64,000 nt of DNA from Amyloporia xantha (taxonomy: Eukaryota > Basidiomycota > Agaricomycetes > Polyporales > Adustoporiaceae). Position numbers and translations under genes: made by a program. The notes beneath the pieces were generated by a model. It was given only the letters and a program-made list of their open reading frames with translations. It had not been told where the DNA came from and did not search any database. The first letter of the stretch is position 1. Every line of letters begins with the position of its first letter. This document shows positions 54,922 to 64,000 of this stretch, one piece after another. Location of the stretch: assembly GCA_036971615.1 (NCBI GenBank), contig JAYKKR010000004.1:372001-436000 (forward strand). Reading direction: 5' to 3'.

Positions 54922-55873
54922 TCAGAAGACCCCAGGGACGAGCCGCCAGCGTACCCTATCCGCATACGACTCCCAAGTGGGCCCGAACGCGCGCCTCAGC
55001 TCCGTATCCTCCGTCGCGAGCCGTCGATTCGTGCTGCGCAGCGCATAGCAGACCTTGACCGCCCAGAAGCCCAGCACGAGCCACGCAAAGAACGCGCCGA
55101 CCCCAAACGTCCGCCGGCACGACGGCTGCAGCGCCTCCACACCCACCGCGCTCGCATTCACGCCTAGATTGGCGCTGGTCTGGACGGCCAGCCCGCTAAG
55201 CCCGTACCCCAGTCCCAGTCTGACCGCGCTATCGCCGCAGGCGCCGAGCTGCAGCCAGCATTCGCGGAGCCACGCGCCAGGGGCGAGCGCGACGAGGCTG
55301 GCGCCGAGAAGTGTGAGGTATACGCCCGTGTAGCTTGGATGGCGCACGAACGCGTATGGGCCGCGTGTGATGAGCGAATGAGAAGGCGTGATGGCGAGCT
55401 CGAATGTGAAGAGAGGGCCGAGGGTTCTGAAGCATGCGAGCCGGATTAGCGCGCCACAGAGTGTGGCGACGGCACCGGCGATGAGAAGTACTGATGGGGA
55501 GATAAGTGCTTTTGGAGCTGAAGGGCAGAGCAGCGCCGAGACGCGAGACGCGAGAGGAAGGGAGGGAAACGCGAGAGCGATTGTGGCGAGCATGTCCAGT
55601 GTCGTCTCTATCCAGACCATCATCTGGACCGGGAGAAGCGGCTTTAGATTGTCGTGCGGATATATTTCGAGGGAAAATCGGAAGGGAGAATGTGGTACGA
55701 ACCTTGCTACAAAATGTGACCCAGCGGACGCAGCGCTCGAATAGAGTTCTGCGGTCGATGATGTGCTTCGGCGGCGCGGGGGGATTGGGCGGTGAGAGCG
55801 AAGCATGAACAGACGTGCCAGTGATCAGTAGTAGGGCTATTTTGGTGAGAGCCCTCGCAGACGCAGGATCCAT
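54922..55873 (-). CDS. Isoprenylcysteine carboxyl methyltransferase (ICMT/STE14)-like
   Basis: Integral membrane methyltransferase family that methylates the C-terminal prenylated cysteine of CAAX proteins at the ER. Two exons: first from 55873 (MDPASARALTKIALLLITG) to the Lys of TFCSK, then a 61-nt intron (GTTCGTACC...CTAAAG), then PLLPVQMMVWIETTLDMLA to the stop at 54922. In-frame ATGs at 55884 and 55912 are alternative starts. Hallmarks: RTLGPLFTFEL, LITRGPYAFVRHPSYTG (SAM-binding region), and the C-terminal TEDTELRRAFGPTWESY. Four to five hydrophobic segments. A Cys/Ser/Gly-rich insert (about 60 residues after LRECWLQLG) is longer than in STE14. Members of this family are multiplied in agaricomycetes, so substrate specificity is uncertain. 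Confidence 0.87.
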
Positions 55874-55912
55874 GAGGGAAGACATGAACAGTGACGCAGA
55901 CGGCGTAGACAT

Positions 55913-57958
55913 GGGCGTGTTTTTGAAGGACAGACGCGTCGCTGGAAAGGAGGGCGTGGCGCCGGTGAGCAGCACGCTGGGTGGCACGGGTCAGGAGTGC
56001 AGGCGAGACCGGCGGTAGTGCAATCAGTGTCAGGGATTTCCGGGAGTTAAGGAGGAGGCACGTCGCGAGAGGAGAGGTGTATATGTATCGGTGACTATAG
56101 ATGGAGAAGTTATCCCGTGCGGCGAGGCCCGGCTACGACAGAAGATGAGGGAGAGATTCAAGGTTGGCATGACTGAATGGTGTGAATCAGGGGAAAGGCA
56201 GGGAAGACGTCCGTGTTTGTCTGCAGCATCTCAGATTGTACACCTGTCATCCCCCAGCGAATTGGTGCCTAAATCGACAGCGCGTTCCAACCTACCTGTT
56301 CTCGATTGAATATCAGTAATGGCAGCATTGCGTTGTCGGGAGATGTCTCGACCCCTTGGTAAAACAGTGGGCCCTGTCGTCCAGCCGGGGGAGTTTGTGT
56401 TCACGCAGATATCATTTGGGACAGCTGGAAATATTGACCGGACTTATCTGTCATTCCCGAGCGAATAGAGCAGCGATGTTCTGGAGAGGATTCTCATTCC
56501 CAGGTCGGAAGTCGGTTCTGATCCCATCAACCAGAGTAAGGGTCGCTTCATACACCAAATGGGACGGCTTCGCAGGTAGTACGCAGCTTGCAAACCAGAT
56601 ACCATGGGAGCCTGACTCATGATTGTTCTGGACAGGATACGGTCTAGCCCAGGATTGAACTTTCTTACAGCTAAGTCCAGAACGGAAGGCCCATCGCCGA
56701 GCAAGTGTGCACAGGTGGTGTTTGTCGGAGACTGGAAATTGTATTACATAATGAAGATTTTCCTATATCACAAGGCAATTTTGACCTCTGATATGCTGCC
56801 CTTTTTGCCTATTCTGGATTTAGGGAATTACTTGAAAATGATAAATATGACGTTTATTCAACTCCGACAAACAGCGCCTGTGCACATATTTTCTGGGAGG
56901 GGCCCTGCGTTCTGGACTTAGCTGTAAGTTACGCTGAAGCAACCGCGGACGCGCGCGTGATCAGTGCGTGATCGGATGGCATCGACACGCCGGTCCTTCT
57001 GGCGCTAACTTTGTTTCAGGCCCGGACCTCTCTCAAAGACTCTGATTGAAGATGGTAAGCAATACATATCGCCGGCTATATCATGTTCGTCAGCACTCGA
57101 TGCTCTATGAGATGACATTCCCAGAGGATCGCAATATCCGGAAATGTAGGTTCCTTAGTTTTTTTCTGCCGTCGCCCAGTTACAATTGTCAGGTGTCCGG
57201 CGACAATCTTGAACATGTTCCCAGCACCTTAAACACCGGAATCCGGGGGTGACATGATGTTCTGGAATGCCGGAGAGTCAAAATTAACGATCCTTGTCGC
57301 CTAACATTCCAGTATTCACCGTCCCTGAAGTTTGTCTGATTAGGTCACACAAGCGAAACATTCACATTGACACGCCAGACAGCGGTAAACTGTTATGGTC
57401 ACTTTATCCCCCCGGCGTTTTCAGAACTGCTTATCTTCTTGGATCAGGCGTTTTTCTCAGCGGCTCGCCACATCTGTGTTCGCGCACATTTGCCGGTCGT
57501 AGTCAGATGATGGCTCGACTACCTCCGAGCCTCCAACCCTAGCAGTCCTTGCGGCTCTGCCGGTTATGGCTCCCACGAGGCCACAGAATCGTTTCCGCAT
57601 ATCACTGGCACTGCTATTGTACTCATGACACCTTGTCTTCAAACGCTAGAACTCCCCCGCGTTGGGTAAAGGTAGTCCAACCTCTTCCCCCCTCTGAAGA
57701 ATTCCGCAGTTCGTGAGTGTCCGATCAATACAAAAGAATTGCTGGATGTAGAAGTTGAACCTTATACATTAGCTATGGTGCGGTTTCCGAAAAGCAGCAC
57801 GCATGCTAGCCGTCGAACACCGTTCATTTACCACAGTGATCACGATAGCACAAGCCGGTGATGGCCCACATTCGAGGTCCACGTGCGAATGCTGGCCGGA
57901 GGTCACTCTGAATTGACATTCGCCGAAGGTGAAAACACTATGCCCCGGTTATCTACAC
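55913..57958. other. Gene-poor stretch
   Basis: No recognisable gene over about 2 kb; only short frames in all registers. Confidence 0.4.
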
Positions 57959-58067
57959 TAGAGTGTATTTGCAGAGACCTAGGTCTCGCTTATCAGCCAA
58001 TCAGATCACGAAAACGTAAGAAAATTTCCTTTTTGGCCGTGACCTAGGTCACTGCAAATACACTCTA
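57959..58067. mobile_element. 105-bp micro-MITE with TA duplication
   Basis: GAGTGTATTTGCAG (57961-57974) and CTGCAAATACACTC (58052-58065) are perfect 14-bp inverted termini, each flanked by TA. Just inside each terminus lies the palindrome GACCTAGGTC, embedded as GAGACCTAGGTCTC on the left and GTGACCTAGGTCAC on the right. Total unit 105 bp plus TA on each side; no coding capacity. Confidence 0.85.
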
Positions 58068-61000
58068 CTGTCGTGACTAGCTGTAGAGGGTCGCTTGGAA
58101 GCCTGTCATTTGGGCCGTGAACGCTCTGATGGCGCCAGGCGGTAACTTGGGCTGATCAAGAACCGTACAGAATTCCTTCTATTCGTTTATCCATGAAGCC
58201 TTGATACAAACCTTGTACTGCGGTCCGGGGTTTATATGGACACGGCATCTCGAACGCCCGTCGCGCTCCAATGGCAACCGGTGCTTCGATGAGATTTTTG
58301 ACTGGTAGCTTTGCCGGTGTGTACACGCCTGCTTGGTATTTTCAGCCTGACTGCAGTTCAGTTCTGAAACCACCGTCATAGCAATCTTTTCGATCACGGG
58401 TGTTGGTATGGATGTGCGCGCCGTCGCTCAAATGGAAGGCCGCAGAATGCATGAGCAGTCTTACAGTGCGGTTGTCGTTACACCATCTCTCTAAGGGTTT
58501 CCCCTCGACACGTCCACCTACTGCATGTGGCGAAGTGCGTCTCATTACCCCGGTTAGATACCGGACAACCATTTCAGCATCTCAGTGAGAGTTTGTGCGA
58601 GGATCTCCTGTCCTAGGTCTCCGGTCAGCCTAATTCACCACCGCAGATACGTCAGTACTGGAGTCGCCTTCCCGATGTCCACGATAAGCCTGTACTTGAT
58701 CGTCGTATGGTCATTTCTGATGCTACGCCGTCTATATTCTGATCTGGACGCAGAACAGGAAAGGCGTGTGTATATCTGCACGACCAAAGAATCCAAGAAC
58801 GTCTTCCTAGAGCCCTATATGGATACGCATACGCCATATCCACGCGCAGCCCATCTTCTCGGAGATCCTGACCGGTGACTTCAAGTGCCAGTACACCGGA
58901 GGGACATGTATGCGTTCTTACGGCCCCATGATCCGTAAAGCGAGCGCGATCGTCCCTCCGCAACGTACGTGTACAACGACTCAAGAAGAGGATGCGATGT
59001 CCATTAGAGCGGCCCGGTGCTGTTTTTACGTGGGGAACGACCTTTTTAAGGAAACAGATGCAGCTAGTAGGTGAAGCTTGAATCGCTTCTGCCCATGCGG
59101 TTCGTCCCTTGTGTCCGTTTCGTGCTTCAAAGCCTCAACCGGAATATGAGTGCCATTTTGAGGAATGATATCCGTATGGATCCTCACATCCAGTTGCAAG
59201 CCAGAAGCCTTCCCAAATTAATGCCCGCGCCTTCTGGCCATGCCGGGGTCTCATCACGATGTTGCGAGCGCATGGAAACAGATTCAGATGTATACCGCTG
59301 ATCGCGCGAAGTCATATATAGCAGAACGTTGCGTTGCTGGGAAACAGATGAAGTCTTTCCACGTAGCCGATGATAGCACTTCAGAATAGGACACCGCAAA
59401 GCTTGCGATGAAACACACCGTCATGATGGATTTATCCATCGAGTCTGACAGGGATCCCGAAGGCCTGTTATGCAGGACTCTCGCAAGACATACCCTTGCC
59501 CCTCATAGATTTTGAGGCTTTAACCAGAAAACACTCTCGATCTCTAGCTAGACGAATGCACCAGGTGTCTCGGGAGAGTGGGCTGTAGGGTCGTGGTTAT
59601 AGACCAGAATTTCGGGGTTTAATGTGCCAGTTTATCGATATAGGATCCTTTCTTTACTTCTCGAAATCGTCGAAGGGCTAATTTCAATTTCCACGGACAA
59701 GAAGAGACAGGACTCTCGGCTCGGGAGGCTTTCGTAGGAGAGCGAATGAATAACCATTCTTACAACCCCATGCAGAAAGGGATACGCCTTTACTCGTTTC
59801 AAAAGCGCTAGTATTGCCGTCGGCTTCCATGACGGTAATAGTACAAATTCCAGACTCGCGGTATAGGAACAGTCTCAAAGCGAGACTCATCAGGGTACAA
59901 GCCGAGACGAGGACATCCGCAGTGAAGAAGGGCGTGGGCTATGACCTCAGCAGTCCACTGCATTCAAAAGATTCTGCGTATGGACTACTCATAGGCTGTC
60001 GGGGTCTGCCACAGCTGTTCGATCACGACAGCGCATGCAGTGTCCTGATGCCAATGGCCAGGACAGCGCTCTTGAGCGCCTCACAGACAGCACGTCAAGT
60101 GCATACAAAAAGCAAAAAAGTCTTTCTGGCCGCGTGTTAATCATGTCGAGGAGGAGTGTCAGCCTCACCAGATGCGACGTCGATCCATGAATCATGGTAT
60201 CAGGGTGTGCTCAAGTTCCGTCAGAGAGTGGTCAATTGTCATAGCGCCTGCGTAAACCACAAACTCGAGCAAGAAGCAGAATCAAGCCAAATATCAAGAG
60301 CGTCTTGTGAACTTACGAGAAAGTATCGTTTGGCGCAAGATAAGCTCGAAGAAGAGAGATCTCTTGTGCACTTCTGTCCAAAACAAATCGTGACGCGTGG
60401 GGTCACGGTCATGTGCCTGTGACCTGTCCAGCGTCCCCGCGACGGCGCGACAACGAGAGTAGTCAGGCAATCAAATGACCGTCCAGGACTGGTGGTGCTA
60501 GATAAGTCCGACGTCCGTAGCTTCACTACTCGGGCACCATTCGAGTCAATGTAGGGAGTATGCCTTGGCGAGATTCGACCTTGGCTGGCGAGGCATCAGA
60601 ACGCCGAGGAGCCGGTACTTCTCTTCTCTTGACAACTGCTCTGTCTTCTACCAGCAATGTGCCTGTTATTCAGCCCCGCCTGCTCTGTTGTATTTCGACC
60701 CTTTACCACTGGGCAGTTTTTTGGACGTCTAGGAGGTCTTACTGTCATTGTTCACGATGGAAAGGACGCAGTAAATCGGTCAGTCAAGGAGGACCGCCAC
60801 CTATGTTTTCTTGACGTTGTTCGGTCAAAAATACTAGTATCTATATTACATCTTCAGCTCCACGGAAGCCGGATCATCTTATTCGGCGTAGACGAATTTG
60901 ACACATTTATACTGGTTCTGCGACCACTGAAACGATTCGATGCGCACGAAAGATCAGCTTCTGCACTTTGCATGTCAGTATGTTGCATGAGGCTGCGGCA

Positions 61001-61279
61001 AGTCTAATACCATTCAATTCTCTCGGTCAATGCTGTACATGGATTCATATCACTGTCTTATAAATAATGTTCCTAATACGATGCCCAACAGACTTATACA
61101 CAAGAGCTTCATAATCGACGGCGCCCCGCTGTCCACGTACAGAGCCTATGCATGACAGTGTGCAGACACTGGTAATATGCAACTGAGAGCCATTTACCAT
61201 TCGATAATGAGTTGCTGATATTGCCCCTCCGTCGCTGCAGGTTGGTCACGAAGGTACCTGTGCCAACCGTATTCCTTGA
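58068..61279. other. Gene-poor stretch with faint minus-strand coding relics
   Basis: About 3.2 kb without a convincing gene. A minus-strand frame at 58342-58572 (LERWCNDNRTVRLLMHSAAF, then HLSDGAHIHTNTRD) has protein-like composition and may be a relic; others at 59684-59890 and 60239-60526 are weaker. No intact start, splice series or motif was found. Confidence 0.35.
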
Positions 61280-63328
61280 TCATTTACCACGTCCCCAGCT
61301 ACATAACCATGAGATTATAGACATCAAACAGTACATTCTGCACCCACCAGTAGAGACTCGCTGAAACAAAGACCGCTCCCTCTGTGAAGTCGGATTAACA
61401 TCCTCTATGGCGATCTCGTCGACATCAATGTCTTGGATGGAAAAACCCCACTGAACGGTGTGGGATCTCCCGTTGTTTCTTATATAGTGACGGGCGTTCA
61501 GCCTGGAAGACAATTTGAACGGGTCAGAGGATGACCACATTAGATGGTGTAGTGCTGCATACATCGCAAGTGCAGAATTGACATATACTAGGTTATGGGT
61601 AAGGTATCAGTGGATCTGTGAGCGCAAGGCTTGGGATTACCCACCCGAGCTCCCTGGGAGGTCAAATACGGCCCAATAGACAACGCTCGGGCTGGCCACA
61701 ATAAACTAGTGGAAATATAGCTATGATATGTGTCCAAGCGGTATGCCACATACTTACAGCCACAAATCGCGCGAGTTGCAAAAGACTACTTGCCGCCTTA
61801 GTCTGTGTAACACAAGTGGCGGTGATTAGAAAAGATAACGTACCCACTGACAAGTCCCCGGTTGATGGAATAGACCGTAAGCCGTTGAATGAGGTTATCG
61901 GTGCTGCACGCAGCAACACGTTAACTAAAACTGCACGGCACTAGGTTCTTGAAGAAACTTACTGCTTGAAGCCGGTTCTCTCTTTGTGTAAGATCCATGA
62001 GAGGACAACAGCAATGTAAAAATCCAGGACCGAAGCGAACACTGGCTGCAATATCCCTGGGATCTATGAGTAACTGATATTAGTGCAATAGCGGGTAGGA
62101 ATGGAAGAGACGCTTTCTTTTGCTTTTGCAAATGCGGCTGGCAGAGTCGGGGTCACAATGCTAAGGGCATGAAACAGGTTGTCATCCACGTAGGAATGAC
62201 AACAATTTCAGATATACCTGATGTATGTACTCACTTAATGATTGTTTACGGGACTGATCAGCCTAGTAAATGCAATGGATCATAGGGATGAACATACCAA
62301 AACCACAAGCTGACAGGTGAAGGGATCAGTTCTGGATATTATGAGCTAAATGGGTACCAACCAGAAGATAACAGTGCTAGCATGACCTAGGCCCATCACT
62401 TATTTAGTCATCCGAGAACTTAGAACATTTCCGAGATGCACACCATAACGATAGTGAGCGGTAGTTTGTACCATCGTTTCCTGAGGACTTGATGCTTTCA
62501 TGTCGACCACTAGTGTGGTGTATAGAAATGCATCACTCACGTCTCCATATTGCCTGGATATAACACCTACGATGGAGACGGACATATGTCAGTTTTGATC
62601 AGAAGAGGGCAGAAGTCCTTTCGCACAGATGAACTACCAATACTGCCGCTGCCTGACATGCATATCAGTTTCTTCGTATGTAAAGTGGGAAAGTAGGGAC
62701 TACTGACTGCCAGTGCCCACTGAGCCTATCAGCATCGCAGTTAGCCGAAGTATCCATCATGGTCTATGGAAGATACTGACAGGACCAGAGCTATGTATGA
62801 CAGTATAATCTTCAGTGAACTCTCAATCAGTAAAGGTATTAGTGGCAGATGACCCACCGAGGCAATACGAGAAGGGCTCCTACATTGCCGTGGCCCAGGA
62901 CCTCGTAATCCCAAACGACCTACGAATTGTTCAGCAAGAATTAGCTGTAAAAATGAGCAAAAATAGATACCAAGTGATCACAGATAATGGTGCCAGTGTC
63001 CAGGATCCTGAGGACGCATCATGAGGTGCAACTCAAAACACTGAAGAACACATACCAGAGAGTCAGAACCTTCTCAGGGTTTCGTAAAAGTACACAAATA
63101 ACGCGGCATTCATGTGGTGTGATTTACGTACAAGCAATTTTAGGTGCGGCTTGTCCTTTGGGTACTCCCACATATAGTACAAGATCTGTGCACACGTAAC
63201 GCCATACAATCTGCAACATATCAGCACTGTGTCATAAAGGAAACGAATAAGAGGTACACAAGGGCAAGTAAACCGCCAATGAAAAAAAGGCAGAGATTTT
63301 TGTTGAGTTCTTGGTGAAGGCTGTCCAT
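61280..63328 (-). CDS. DUF6534-type multi-TM membrane protein, copy 2
   Basis: Paralogue of 48109-50026 in the opposite orientation. ATG 63328-63326 (MDSLHQELNKNLCLFFIGG), intron GTACCTC...GTTGCAG, then LYGVTCAQILYYMWEYPKDK, later ILDTGTIICDHL, a poorly resolved middle, VFASVLDFYIAVVLSWILHK / ERTGFK / HTDNLIQRLTVYSINRGLV, then IVASPSVVYWAVFDLPGS-like sequence, YVNSALAM and LNARHYIRNNGRSHTVQWGF, with a C-terminal tail ending near 61280. The long tail (DIDVDEIAIEDVNPTSQRER) is absent from copy 1. Hallmark RTGF.HTDNLI and LNAR present. Exact middle exons and C-terminus are uncertain. Confidence 0.62.
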
Positions 63329-64000
63329 GTCGGAGAGATCGAAACACAGCGGGTCTAAGGAACCTCGGATTCCAGCGAGAAGTTTGGCTCATATACTTTA
63401 TAGACACAGCAAACTTGACAAATTCGATCAAGATTAGTTCAGTCATCCATCCAGCCGGCACTATAATGCGTGCATCTGAGTGGTCCTATTCTTTAGATAT
63501 AGATAATCTGTACAGTGCTTTCAAATTCCTACAACTTGAACAGATGGTATCACCGCGTGCCCGCCAGAGAATATGAAAAATTCAAGTGACTCACTTATTC
63601 CTATCACGGCGAATGATATTCATCAAATATCCTGAAACGAGCCAGCAATGTCTAAGCATCTCAGAGCCAGCATCTGGAATGCGAAGTTCTTTGGACAAGA
63701 TGGACGTCGATGATGGACGTCGTACTAATGAGACCTGGTTTCTATCGGCAATTGCCGAGACACTGGCAGTCCTACCACTGTCCTACCACCAAAGTGCGGC
63801 CCAAACGAAACCATCACATATACAGCACTCCTGAGCTTTAGCCTGATGGTCAAGGTCCGTACTCTGTCCCGCACAATGACCGGATCTTTCGTTCTTCAGT
63901 AAGTGTTTCATATTCAAAAGATGTCTGGATGGAGTTCGACTTCCCATGATAATCTACATGCTCATATGGACCTTGGCAGATACCAACAGTCATAGATGAC
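63329..64000. other. Trailing stretch, no gene seen
   Basis: Short frames only (for example 63586-63834 plus) with no motif; the edge of another gene cannot be excluded. Confidence 0.4.

Noticed and set aside
55229..55987. 252-codon frame overlapping the ICMT-like gene
   Set aside because: It is the first exon read through the intron into the wrong frame of exon 2.

Overview
This window reads as nuclear DNA of a filamentous basidiomycete, probably an agaricomycete. Almost every recognisable gene is broken by introns of about 45-70 nt with GTNNGY donors and C/TAG acceptors, and several families (two DUF6534-type membrane proteins, a local array of unnamed 7-TM proteins, RTA1-like) are typical of that group. 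All gene models were spliced by eye from the sequence; no search was run, so family names rest on recognised motifs.

Layout. 1-2.3 kb: gene-free, GC-rich, with a 15-bp and a 19-bp minisatellite. 2.28-4.62 kb: a very large near-perfect palindrome (two 1.1-kb arms, 124-bp spacer), the most striking structure here. 4.7-7.35 kb: two unrecognised plus-strand genes. 8.2-9.8 kb: a BEM46/ABHD13-like alpha/beta hydrolase. 12.7-19.7 kb: three paralogous AAA+ ATPase genes (+, -, +); the last two form an inverted duplication that includes their promoters. 20.3-23.25 kb: a divergent calcineurin A (minus). 23.9-25.35 kb: a zinc-independent MDR oxidoreductase. 25.7-26.7 kb: a kinase-like gene with a likely frameshift. 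26.96-27.24 kb: 3' end of a small charged, coiled-coil-like gene. 27.67-28.48 kb: UBC13 with a 12-nt microexon. 28.72-29.48 kb: a TA-flanked MITE-like element.

30.1-42.1 kb holds five tandem minus-strand paralogues of a seven-TM protein (T1-T5 here), followed by a divergently oriented RTA1-family 7-TM gene (44.8-46.4 kb). 48.1-50.0 kb (plus) and 61.3-63.3 kb (minus) hold two DUF6534-type membrane-protein paralogues facing each other. Between them lie a zinc alcohol dehydrogenase (50.7-52.4 kb), an isoprenylcysteine methyltransferase-like gene (54.9-55.9 kb), a 105-bp micro-MITE (about 58.0 kb) and long gene-poor stretches.

Functionally the core genes (calcineurin A, Ubc13, BEM46, ADH, ICMT-like) are unrelated housekeeping or signalling genes. 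The rest is accessory: locally duplicated families whose copies share short TATA-to-ATG spacing (about 40 nt), and small DNA elements with inverted repeats. I see no tRNA, rRNA, CRISPR or biosynthetic cluster.
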